From NCBI RefSeq assembly GCF_000006565.2, contig NC_031468.1, positions 930,001 to 994,000 of the forward strand: a stretch of DNA of 64,000 nt, written 5' to 3'. The position numbers and the translations under genes were made by a program. Within the stretch, counting starts at the first letter, position 1. Each line of letters begins with the position of its first letter. This DNA comes from Toxoplasma gondii ME49 (taxonomy: Eukaryota; Apicomplexa; Conoidasida; Eucoccidiorida; Sarcocystidae). This document shows positions 1-10,409 of the stretch, in pieces. Below the pieces are notes generated by a model, which saw only the letters and a program-made list of their open reading frames with translations, searched no databases and was not told the DNA's origin.

Positions 1-2690
1 CAGTTCTTTTGGTTCTGAAACGTTTTTGTCATTTCAGATCCAGCGACATAAGCATCAGGCATCCTGAAGCGCGAATGCAGTTGCTCTACTTTGGTCAAGA
101 GCACTCTTTGCCCTCAGCTGACAGAGCTGGCGACTTGCGGGACGGAAGCGTGCTAACTCAACGGATACACTGCATCCTCACATGCTGGCTTCCCGTTTTC
201 TACGACAGCATTCACTGTTGCTGCTGTCGCTAAAGAATAGTGATTAACACCCGCGAGTGAAACTTCACTCGACCATCCACCATAAAACCGGCTGCCAGCG
301 TCATTGAAGACCTTTTCGGATGGTCGTCAGACGGATACGGGATGTGCACATCAGGTCACTTAACAGTGTGTGCCTGTGATGGCGTGTTTCCCCATCAAGG
401 GTGCCCCCGCATATTTCGATTAAATCTCTCCAGCAAAGAAACCTGCAAACACTAAAGTCTAGAAATGCGGGCGCGTCACTTTCCGCATGAACCGCATTGC
501 TGACGACGTCGGCTATTGCGAGGCAGTGCATAATAAACAGGCAAGCATGATGAAATGGAATCTAAGCTCTACATATCTGAAACGACTAGTTTGAGTAACT
601 CAAGTACATCAGGAATTGCGAGTAAGAGGTTCCTTCAGTCGACAACCAACAAGCTCCCGAAAATGCGCAGAAAGGAACATGCGTCTCGACAGTTCAGTTT
701 TGTCAAACTCACGTGCCATCAGGGGCAGGACACTTGAGAGTTCCATAGAAGTCCTGCAGGCCCACAGTCACCAATCACTCAGTCGTAGTGGAGATACGGA
801 CTGTCACGCTAGATTTGTCTTCGTGCAGCAGTGGATTTGCTGAGTGCCCTCACGGCACTGCCAACCCTGTTTACACGAGTAAGTCATCGGCGGTCAGGCA
901 ATGGTAAGCAAATGCATTGTCACAGTAGGCGCCTGCGGTAGTGACCTCGTCGGGTGAACATTGATTGTTCTCGGTATTGCTCCATGCCTTGAGCTTCTGA
1001 CTTGTACGGCCCTTGCAGCCTACTCCCAGCATAGTGTGCTGCAGTCATTAGACAGCAGTTTGTTTGTTCTGCGTCTCGAATGGTTTGCACAGACGAGCTC
1101 TTTGTCCAGCCACCAATACCGCGTGACCAGCGAAATCGTGTGCACAACTTCTTGCTGCTTTGTCTGAGATAGCGACAGATCTCAGTGACTGGGTTGCACT
1201 ATTCGCTTGTTGAAAACTCTGACAAGCATGCCGCATCCAGCTGGTTGAACGTCAACAGATGCGGCCACCTGCACAAAGCACCAACGTCGACCACTTTATG
1301 AAGCGCAAGCCTTCATCTAATGTTATGGTGGCCTGCAGCTTTGGTAGAGTCCTGCCCGATGTTGGTCTACACGGAATGCATAGATCGAATTCTTGTTGGC
1401 CAAAAGGCTCCCATAGAGATATATGTACAAAGAAAGTTACCGTTTCTGCGGATACTAGCATAGCCAGAAACAGTAGGGCATGTAAGACGTCCAGCTAACC
1501 AATCGGTAGGCTGAAAATTTATAATCATCAAACGAATACTCAAAAAATGGCTATCCCTCAATTGGTACGGTTCCGAAACATGCAAAAGTTCTCCGTTCCT
1601 GGATAACGACTTATGTTTTGCCTTCTTGGGAACGCTGCAGCTACTTTCTGTCCTTTTGTTCTTGCAAGGTGCCCTACGGCAAAGGCTACGAAGATGCACA
1701 CCTAGATCGGGGACGTGTAGGCTTTTCACGTGCATGCACCGGGTGACGTCTCTCCAAGCTGATAAACTGCAAGCAGAAAAAGACTGAAAAGGTCAAGAAA
1801 AGGGAAAACGTTCCAGGACGTCACGACTTCCGAGCAATCAGGTCAAGCCGTCCAGTCCAAAATCTCTTTTTCGTCACCTGCCGGGTGAGTTTCGTAGCTA
1901 GTCTTCCTTGGCCCTCCACCCGTCCACTGTGCGCAACGGAACGCTCTCGAGCAGGCTGTGCGCTTTGCATGGTGTGCATGCTGGCTACAATTTTCTCGCC
2001 TAAATTGTCTTGGACGGGTCGGCAGCAGTGAAATTGTGAGTGGTTTACGTTAGTAAGTACCATTCGGGGGGCGCCCCTATGACACAGTGCCTGAGGTAGT
2101 CACGATTACGACGATATTTCAAAGAGAGTCTCCCTTCCCGGCTGGCGGACAGAGTCTTCGATGAGAAAGGGATCTGTGCTGCCGTTTTATGTTTGAAGAT
2201 CTCCTTTGTTGATGGCAAGGGAGTGTTCAGAGTTGAACACACGACTCCAGTCGTTGGACATGTCAAGTGAAACAGAAGCTTCTAGGTTCTGTTTCACCAC
2301 GCCCATATAGCGGCCTCATTCTCCTCAAGAGTTGTCAAAAGAAAACGAAACGCCTTCGTTGTTCAAGCTTCTTAGAGTATCAGCGACATGTTTGTCGCTA
2401 TTGTGGGGGCTCGTGAATCGAGGACGGTTGCGGTGCCACGTGAATTGAACTCGCTGTGACTTTCCGGAGTCCCCGAAACCAGAAGACGTCGCTTTCCAGG
2501 ATCTGCATTTTCCTCGCGTGTCGTATATGCTCTGTGTCCTTTTTTCGAGATCAGCGTCGGCCCCGTGAAATGACGCAAAACTCGCAGTGCTCCATAGCAC
2601 CGTAGAGCACTTGCCCTCAGATCCCTGTTCGTGTCGACTTGGTCTGCTTACTTGCATCTCCAACCCTGAGTGTCACTGCCCTTTTCGACA
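1..2690. other. No supportable gene; left flank
   Basis: Both strands carry only short open frames (under about 125 codons). None has a recognisable domain, signal peptide or convincing splice-site context. Base composition is more balanced than in the GC-rich exons further right. The last few hundred bases presumably include the promoter and 5' leader of the gene starting at 2691, but no motif could be assigned with confidence. The 3' end of a gene lying off the window cannot be excluded. Confidence 0.5.
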
Positions 2691-3497
2691 ATGCGCGGCA
2701 TTGGTGCCATCCCGCTCGGCTTCCTATTTGGGGCTGTCTTCGTCTTTCCCCCATCCTGGACAGGAAATAGTGCTCCTCCAGGGTCAGCTCAGCAGTCGTT
2801 GACCTTTAGTTATGATGGCGCTGCTTTCAGCATACCGTTGCCCGCGTGGACTGTAGCTGACGGTCTGTCTGACGTTCCAAAAGTCAACTCAGAGTCGTCT
2901 AGAGGCGGTGACGCCAAGGTCGCGACGGAGCCCGATCGCGCCGAGGAAGAAAATAGCGGAGCATGGCAGGGAGTGACGGAGGCCCTCCCTGAGCCACTCC
3001 ACGAGTCAGAAATCCAAGCACAAAACGATCTGTCCCTGGCACTTCTCAACTCGAATCACAGCAAGCCTGCGACAAACAAGGAAGACCAGTTTTCGCAATC
3101 ACAAAGTGATGTGCCCACGGCGCTTAGAAACGCGATTCAGAGCAAGCCTTCGACAGGAAAGAAAAACCAGTCTTCACAGTGGACTGCAGTGCGCAGACGC
3201 CGTTCGCAACACCAGGCAACGCAGCGAACGCCTCACTTGATATCAATCGAGACAGCTGCGCTGGTCTCACTAGTCAGTTTGATCATTTTAGTATCTTACC
3301 GCCCAGCTCCGGAGGCACTGCGGAGACAAAAAGCGGCCATTGAAGACATGGCCGCTAAGCGGATGAGCAACTCGTTTGTTACCACGGCGCTTCAAGACAG
3401 ACGTGCTGCTCGGGTGGTGATGTTTGTCTCCGTGGCCGCGGCTATTATGGTAGCCGACGCTCTGATGAACGCCGTAGAGCAGTGGGACCGTTCCTGA
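2691..3497 (+). CDS. Hypothetical secretory-pathway protein with two C-terminal membrane segments
   Basis: Single exon of 268 residues from the ATG at 2691. The open frame extends upstream to 2670, but that codon is GTG, so 2691 is the first ATG. Residues 1 to about 25 (MRGIGAIPLGFLFGAVFVF...) form a classic signal peptide. A polar, acidic middle follows, with a tandem duplication in which SKP recurs 27 residues apart, at about 124 and 151. A basic run (VRRRRS) precedes hydrophobic segments at about residues 188-204 (TAALVSLVSLIILVSY) and 242-262 (VVMFVSVAAAIMVADALMN). No family was recognised. The layout resembles small coccidian dense-granule or membrane proteins, which is inference only. 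No RRL-type export cleavage motif is visible. Downstream introns were not needed: the frame closes with TGA at 3497. Confidence 0.6.
   Translation: MRGIGAIPLGFLFGAVFVFPPSWTGNSAPPGSAQQSLTFSYDGAAFSIPLPAWTVADGLSDVPKVNSESSRGGDAKVATEPDRAEEENSGAWQGVTEALPEPLHESEIQAQNDLSLALLNSNHSKPATNKEDQFSQSQSDVPTALRNAIQSKPSTGKKNQSSQWTAVRRRRSQHQATQRTPHLISIETAALVSLVSLIILVSYRPAPEALRRQKAAIEDMAAKRMSNSFVTTALQDRRAARVVMFVSVAAAIMVADALMNAVEQWDRS
3037..3198 (+). repeat. Imperfect 81-bp tandem duplication inside the secreted-protein gene
   Basis: Two adjacent units of about 81 bp encode related 27-residue segments. The first contains HSKPATNKEDQFSQ and the second QSKPSTGKKNQSSQ. Both begin with a short Leu/Ala/Asn-rich helix-like stretch (LALLNSN, TALRNAI). 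The period is a multiple of three, so the frame is kept. The units have diverged at many positions, so the duplication is not recent. Confidence 0.6.
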
Positions 3498-6400
3498 TCT
3501 CGCGCGGTGTAATGAGTGCGTAGATTGCAAACGATTTTTTGGGGGCGATGCACGCTTGTCGGAGGTCTCCTTTTTCACTTGTAAGATGTGAGAGGAAAGT
3601 TGCATCGCAGTGGCGCTTGCCTTGCACAGATTCTGTCTACGGCAAGACGGTAGAGCCTTGAGGTGTGCTTCGTGATGCTGAGCAGCTAGAAAACACTGCG
3701 CAAAAATGCGACAGATCCGGACGGGGCGTGTGAACCCACGTTTAGGCTGTAACCTGTGCTTTTCTTGCAATGCCGGCATGCGGGGGCTTCAATGTGTGCG
3801 ATTCGGGCGATACCCGTTCGGAGAAAGGCGGCCGACTGTGCCGCTCAAAGGATTGTTAGTGGTGGAACAGGGGCACCAGCCACTGAAGCAGCTTTTCTTG
3901 CTAAACGTGATCGTAGAGAAACTGCGGCGGAAGTGCCGCAGGCTGTTCACAGAGATCCGACAGACGCTCTCGCGAATTCGCTGTGCAGCTGAGAGGTAAT
4001 TCCTTGAGCAACGCTCATTCGCACTGAATCGCCTAGCGACAGCGCTGATGGCCGCGGGAAAGAGCAGGAACTAGAACTTCTCCCCCGGTGGGCACAGGGC
4101 TGAAATCGCAGCCGCCTCAAATCGGTGCGAGGTCAAACCGGAAAAGTTGTGATGTTGCCAGTGTTTTCCTAATCCGCTGATCGTACCGATTCTGGTGGTA
4201 CTGGCGTTCTTCTTAGGGGCAGATGTTCTGCGACATGTCAAAGAGAAAGTTGCCGAGTCGCTCCTGGAATTGCGCGTTCCACCCTTTGCTAGAGACTCCG
4301 TTTGAATGAGGTTACACGCTGCTGATCCCGTCAGCTTTGGACTTTGAATGGTTTTGATTTGCCGGTGCATTTTATTGAGGACACCGTGTGTGTTCTTCTC
4401 GTAAGTCAGATTTGATGTATGCTAGTGGACACGCGCAGACAGGTGCGTCCAAGTTACCGGTGTGTGTCTACCGAAATTGTGGAAGATGCTATTTCTCCAT
4501 AAGTTATGTCCATTTGTTAAAGTTGTGGGTGGTGCGGCAGGTGAGTGTAACAACTAGTACAAGAAATGAAGGTTTCCTCGCGATTCGACTCAATACTTGG
4601 TTTTTCCACGCTTTCTCGAGGACTTCCCGGAGGTTGCTTCTTGTGTCTAAACTCAAGAACCGCTTATTACAAGAAAGGACATACCATTCAACCTGACTCC
4701 ACCTGGCACACTCTTGTTGAGAGTTGGTGGAGGACACGTTGCGAGGGCAAACCACAGAAAAGCCTCGTTTGTTCCGTCTAGGCCGGGAGACAGCATTATG
4801 TGCGTGTGATCGGTGGCAGCTCTTGCCACTTTTCAAAAAGACGCCATATTTTCTGTGCCCTGCAATACGCAGTTTTGTGAACTACCGTTGCTTTTGCGCT
4901 GTCGTGTGTACAGACGCCCCGCAGCGCTTGATGGAGAAAGGCCGGTAGTGGAGCTGCAGCGGTTCGGCTGCCACGTAGCGATAGTTTGTATGAGAACACA
5001 ATTATGGGTGAAACACCGCATAGGCAAATGCATCAGCAGGCTCGTCTTGACTACTTTGAAAAGGGTTGCAACCGGTTACCCCTTATGTTTTAAACTACTT
5101 CCGATGGCGAAGGTACATGCGGTTGATTCTACTCTGCAGTGTCGTGTGCCCTTGTGGCGGGCTGCTCTTCCATTTTTACTCGGACTACTTTCGGCGGAGC
5201 AGAGTGCTCTTTTTGCTCGGCGACTGACGGCATTCTGCGTAGTAACAGACGAAACGTGCTACGCAAGTGCTCGAGAAGACGTAAGAAACCTCCATTTTCG
5301 ATTGAATGCAAGGAGAGCAAATGTGTTTACCTAGAAAAATAGATGGCACCTACGTCAGCGGGCGCTTTTCCTGCCTGCCACACGTGCACATGTGTGGTTT
5401 TTAATGCAGGCACTCGGGGTTCAGGGCAGTACTCGGCCAGCTTGGTGACACTTCAAATACTCTTACGGGGAAGTCGCAGAACAGCTTATCAAATGGAACA
5501 CGCTGTTCTCCCCATTGGAGCTGAGGGGCTGCGCGAATGGACTGTACTGCTATAATTTCCCGTAAGGGAAGTTGAGTTCCTAAGGCCAGCATCGCAGTCT
5601 CGAGGCAACAACTCAATCGGTTTTCGACCGGAAGCAGAGAAAGACCGTCCTCCACCCATTTTCGTTCGGAGACTTTCTTCTGTGCCGTGGTTGACGCCCA
5701 GAGAAACAACTTCAACATGCCTACTCGAGGAAAAGTCTCTCACTGGCGTCGCATGCAAGAGTAAGACGACGAATACCGAGCTTCTCTCCTGCTCGACGGT
5801 CCGTGCCTCTCAGTTTGTCTCCATTGCGTGTCTATCTTCCTTCTTTGTCGCCCAATTCTTCGACTGCTGTGGGCCTGCCTTTCTCTTCAACGGCAAAAAG
5901 CTTGACGTACTGCAAGGCGATATCTGCGCGGAAAGAAGACTCTGGCAGAGCATGCATGCCTCGTCAGCCGCCGGTGATCCCGCTTGTCTGCAAAAAATGG
6001 TCAAGTACAACGCGATGAGCCGGAACGTATCCTCTTCCGTTTTCTCTCGTCTTTGAACCGTTTTCTCCAGGTTTCCACAACCCCTTCTACCTCTGTGTCC
6101 CTCCGTTGCCCGACAGATCCATTGGAGCCGGATTCACGCCAGCGGTATCTGTCTGCGCTCCTGTCGTGGCTCGTCGAACGGGTGTCTCTTAGTGGCTTCG
6201 TTGTGGTTTCCATATTTTTGAATGGGTGTCTGAAGGTCGTTTTTATCGACAAAACGTTTCCAGTCCCGCCCTACCCTCTCTGCCTCCCTGTCCGCGTGTT
6301 CATTTCTCAATGAAAGTCCTCCGTCTTCCCTACTCTCGGCCTCAACCCTGTCCTGTTTATAAGCCAAAGCATTTCCTCTTGTCTGAACAGTCTCTGTTCC

Positions 6401-6659
6401 TCGCTCGATACTTCCCCAGCTGCCTTCTCGCCTCCGTTTGAATAGGTTCTCTACTTCGTCCGTGTTTTCACCGGAGCGCTGTGTCGCCGCCTAGTCGCTG
6501 AACCTGCTTCGTTTCTCTTTCCTGTCTTCTGCCTCAGTTTGGGAGACGAGACTTCCTTTCACACGAAGTCGACCTGGCGCATGCTACGCAGAGGAAATTA
6601 GGCGGTTCTTGGAAGAAAATCACGAAAGCGGTGGAATCTTCCACAGCAAGGTGTTGACT
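3498..6659. other. Apparently non-coding interval between two plus-strand genes
   Basis: This stretch should hold the 3' UTR of the gene ending at 3497 and the promoter and 5' leader of the gene starting at 6660. The longest plus-strand open frame (4813-5334) begins at GTG and has no domain, signal or splice context. The part from about 5800 to 6600 is rich in TCT/CCT pyrimidine runs on the plus strand, as is common ahead of coccidian coding starts. Nothing else could be supported. Confidence 0.45.
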
Positions 6660-7940
6660 ATGGCTGCGGCTCCGCAGAAGATTTCTTTTTCTTTCGGAAA
6701 AAAGACTCCGGCTTCTTCTTCGTCGTCTTCTTCCTCGAGCCGGCCGTCGCTCTCCTTTTCTCTTTCTTCTCAGCGCGGGGGCGCAGGACCCGCTGCGGGG
6801 GGCAACGCCTTCCAGGGAAGAAGTGACTTCTTCAAGGAGCAAGAAGAGAAGCAAGTCGCGATTCAGCAGGTACTGTCGATTAGCAAGGATGGAGAGTGGG
6901 AGACGGAGGGAGGCGAAGAAGAGCCACCCCCACTGGTAATTCCTTGCCTGAACCGCCTCGATAGGCCGCCCTCGGCCTCGTCTGTTTCCTCCGATACGAA
7001 CGAGCCCGAGAAACAAGGTCTCACGAATAAAAGCGGCGGCGCAGGCAGAGCCAGAGACGAGAAGAAAGAACCGAATTATCTGCTGGTCTCGAAACACGAG
7101 TCTGACGTTAAAAACGAATCTGAGACGAACACGGAACTCGGTCCGACCCCTGCAGCTCCTTCCGAGGCGCCCCTGTCTGCGTCTCCAAAGCCCGAGTACG
7201 GCCTGACTGCGCCGAAGCGGCCTCCCGTGGTGAAGTCTGAGCCAGACGACTCCTCTGCCTCCTCTTCTTCCTCTCCCTCGGCTTCCCTAGACGACCTGGC
7301 AGCGCAGGCGTTGATTGCTGAGGCTAGGGGCGAATACGGCTCGGGTCCCGTGGGCACCGCGGCGCCAATTCTCCCCATTTTGTCTCGAAATGAAAAGCTG
7401 GCTGAGCTCCGAAGGAGACATAAGGAGCGTGTGAGACAGGCAAAACAGCGTGCATCCTCCCGCTCTTCGCCTTCTGGCGTCCGGGGCAGAGGGTTCGTGG
7501 CTTTCGACCCTTCGTCTGGAGCATCTGCACCAAGGCTTCCGTGGGAGAAGGACGCGAACGGCGTGAAGGAAGAGCGAGAAGACCCAGACAGAGACCAGGC
7601 GTTCGGCGCCACCGAAACGAGCGAGAAGGAATTGCTGCAAGAGGAACTCAACCTCCTTCCAGACGCGCTCTCGGCCACCAGCGCCGAGTACAGCCGGATT
7701 CCTGTCAGCGAGTTCGGCCTCGCCATGCTCCGCGGCATGGGGTACGACGCAGAGAAGAAGGAAGAGACAACGAAGGGAGCGGCGCCCAAGCGGAAGCGGA
7801 CATACAACCGCGCCGGTCTTGGGAGCGAGGAAGAAGTCGAGCGCCTCTGGGAGGAAAGGGAACAGAAACTCAGAGAGGAGGCTGCAAGAGACAAAAAACG
7901 GAAGATGGACGAACTGCTCAGGCGAAGAAGGGAAGGCTAG
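6660..7940 (+). CDS. Spp2/GPKOW-type G-patch spliceosome protein
   Basis: Single-exon protein of 426 residues. The ATG at 6660 sits in good context (A at -3, G at +4). The frame opens earlier but only from a TTG at 6609. Three features match the Spp2/GPKOW/MOS2 family of G-patch cofactors, which activate the DEAH helicase Prp2/DHX16 at the spliceosome: an N-terminal ISFSFG (about residue 8), an LVIP motif near residue 91, and a core EFGLAMLRGMGYD at residues 351-363, like the family's yGxAmLRGMGW. The core is followed by TYNRAGLG. The KOW domains of animal and plant homologues are absent; the protein ends in a Lys/Arg/Glu helix soon after the G-patch, as in the shorter yeast Spp2. The N-terminal half is low-complexity and includes a poly-Ser run. 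Nuclear location is expected. The role is inferred from motifs only. Confidence 0.75.
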   Translation: MAAAPQKISFSFGKKTPASSSSSSSSSRPSLSFSLSSQRGGAGPAAGGNAFQGRSDFFKEQEEKQVAIQQVLSISKDGEWETEGGEEEPPPLVIPCLNRLDRPPSASSVSSDTNEPEKQGLTNKSGGAGRARDEKKEPNYLLVSKHESDVKNESETNTELGPTPAAPSEAPLSASPKPEYGLTAPKRPPVVKSEPDDSSASSSSSPSASLDDLAAQALIAEARGEYGSGPVGTAAPILPILSRNEKLAELRRRHKERVRQAKQRASSRSSPSGVRGRGFVAFDPSSGASAPRLPWEKDANGVKEEREDPDRDQAFGATETSEKELLQEELNLLPDALSATSAEYSRIPVSEFGLAMLRGMGYDAEKKEETTKGAAPKRKRTYNRAGLGSEEEVERLWEEREQKLREEAARDKKRKMDELLRRRREG

Positions 7941-10217
7941 AACGCGTCTGCATTACAGAGGGGGGACGCGAAGATTCAAAATCGAAACGGAGGTTCAGTT
8001 CACGTTTCAACACGTTTGTGGTGCCTGGCGCGTCTCTCTTCTTTTTCGTCTTTTTCTTCCTGTTGATGTCAACTTCTCTCCGCATCAGAGCCCTCGAGTT
8101 TTTGCCTGTCTTCACCTTGCTCTGACTCCACTCCTACCTTTCTTCCTGCTCTTTAGCATGTAGGCGGGGTGACATTTGAATGCAAGAAATCTCCCGCCTT
8201 TCCTGTTGGTTTGACCTTGTTTTCGAATTCGCCTTTTGTAATGTGCTCGACGATAATCGCCGAAAAAGGATTCTCCCATCAATGGACCGTCACAACACAG
8301 CCGCCGTCAACATGTTACTGCACCGTGCTGGGATTATACATTCTATTTCTGTGTTCTGCGAAGAGCGCTCAAAACTCTTCGAATGGGTGCTTTGTCTGGG
8401 CCTGCGGTAATGCCGTTTTCTGTGATGGTACTGGATCCCTCTGACTTCTGATCGGAAATCTGGGGCGGACCTGTCTGAAGGTTTCTACGGGATGGGGAAG
8501 TGGGACAGCAGAGAGAGTCTAGCGCAGCAGAAAGCATGAATAAAGATGAGGAGAGAACTCTCGAAGAGTGGGAGGGTGGTGTGAATGGTCTTTTCTCTGG
8601 GAGGATAGGTTAGGGTGGGGGGAATGTTCTGTCATGACGGTGGAAGGCCTTTCCTTCCTCGTAAAGGATATCGACGGGAGCGCACTGTTTCAGAGTACGA
8701 TGACCCGATGGAAGAAAAAGAAAAGTTTCTTTTCAATTTGTTTTTCTGGCAATGAAAGGTAGTGACGCCTTTCACAAGAAAAGGACCATGCAACACACAC
8801 ACACACACACACCCTTGCGCCCGAGATTCGAATGAATCTCATTTTTTGTACTCTTTTCACAGGGGAGCCACCTACCGGGTACCCACATGGCTTTCACAGA
8901 GTCACACGTACTCCTGAGTATCTTGGTCCCCAGGTTTCCCGCTGTGGCAGTAGCACATGCATGACATGCATAAGATCGGAGTCTTCTCATTTGCTTCAGT
9001 TCTTTGTCACACAAAAGGTCGCCTCTCTACTTCTTCCTCAACGGTTGTGCGCTTCAGCGATAATCAAATGTTCTAGTTCATTTCGCGAGGGCTTGAGCAG
9101 CGTAGTATCTGGTAAGCGCGATAAACAACTTCGAAAGTGTCAGATGCGCCGGAGTACTGCGACACAGCATGGTGCGACAGGGGAAAACAACACCGAGGTT
9201 CAGGCGTGACAGGGAGCTGGGTAACCGTGCAGGCGACAGAAGAAAAGCATACCCCCTTCTGTCTCAGCTGTACCTACAGTTCGCAACACTTCACGTTTGG
9301 GTTACTGGATTTCAGTCAGAGTTCACCTTTGAATACGCGACGTTGTCGCTGTCGAAGTGCAGCCTTCTACGCTTCCTCATGAACTTCCAGCTGCTACAGC
9401 AGATTCTTTTGCAAACATGCGCGGAAATAGGAGATCGCTTTAGTTCTTGCAGAAACATGTGTCTGTGTCGGTGCGGGACCGTTGAAAAAACGTGGAATGG
9501 TGGAAGCGTTTAGATAGCGGATCTCATTTTCCCGAGGCAGTCCCGGAAGAGGTTGCAGCGAAAAACTGTTTCAAAGTCTCCGTGCGAATGGCAAAGGATG
9601 GTTTTTTCTCCCCTCGTGGCAGAAAAGAGAACGTGCCTGGGATAAAGACTATCTGACCGTTGCGTTCATCGCTGACGTGCTTCTTCCAAGTCGTTTTAAT
9701 GCATTGCTCTACCCGAAAAATTCTCTCGTTAAACGCCCAATATTGGCCTCGCCGAGGGAGCAAACACAGATGCTCTTCTGTTAGTTGAGGGTCGGCGTGT
9801 AGCCAAACAAGAAAAAACACGAAACCACGTCGATACAGGGAAGCTGGAGCAACTAGGAACCGGTTCACATGGACATCAAGACCAGAAGAGCAAAAACACA
9901 CGAACAAGGTAGAGATCACGAAGTGACAAGAACCCAACTCAATCTCAAATCCCCCATTCCTCGAAGAGATCACAGGCAAGCGGTTCCTGTCTGAAGAATT
10001 TTTTTCCTCTTCCCCGCATCACCGTTTGGGGAACGTCCGAGCCGTGGCCAGAAAGTCGAAATGTCCGCAGGCAACAACAGTCTTTTTTGTATTCTTGTCT
10101 TCTTTGGTACATACGACTTGAGGATTTTATAACTAGAGTGCGCAGTCTTTTCTTCCAAGGGAGCGTTCCTGCACCATCCAAATGCCTTCGTTTTCTTCTT
10201 CGGTTGTTCTTGGCCTT
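7941..10217. other. Convergent intergenic region (two 3' UTRs expected)
   Basis: The plus-strand gene ending at 7940 and the minus-strand gene ending at 10218 converge here, so this should contain two 3' UTRs. I found no open frame with a domain, and no RNA gene. An AC dinucleotide tract lies near 8793. No clear polyadenylation signal can be singled out by eye. Confidence 0.5.
8793..8812. repeat. AC microsatellite, ten units
   Basis: An uninterrupted run of ten AC dinucleotides in the convergent intergenic region. It is likely to vary in length between strains. No coding frame spans it. Confidence 0.9.
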
Positions 10218-10409
10218 CTAGTCCTCATACATCAGAGTCATTTGTTCGTGTACCACATAGGCATCCAAGTCAATCGCGGTGCAGTTGTTAATCGCGTAGA
10301 GAAGCCGCTGGCGGAAAATCGAATTCGAAGTGTATCGGGGCAACAGCAGCCTGAAGCCGCACGTCGCAGCTGTCGGGAGGCGGTTGTCGTCGATCGGTGG
10401 CACGCGTTG
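10218..10409 (-). other. HECT ligase coding exon 5 with catalytic cysteine
   Basis: 192 nt encode the last 63 residues and a TAG stop. The acceptor is a strong TTTTTTCCCGTTTCCTCAG. The catalytic Cys codon lies at 10361-10359 within LPTAATCGF. The following RLLYAINNCTAIDLDAY matches the C-terminal style of large HERC ligases. The intron before it is 10410-10815. Confidence 0.85.

Noticed and set aside
2670..2672. Earlier start for the secreted protein
   Set aside because: The codon is GTG, and starting there would push the signal peptide inward.
4813..5334. Plus-strand open frame of 173 codons
   Set aside because: It starts at GTG and shows no signal, domain or splice support; treated as chance.
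6609..6611. Earlier start for the G-patch protein
   Set aside because: The codon is TTG. The ATG at 6660 has good context and leads directly into the conserved ISFSFG motif.
8793..8812. AC tract as a coding or regulatory element
   Set aside because: Simple microsatellite with no frame or motif context.
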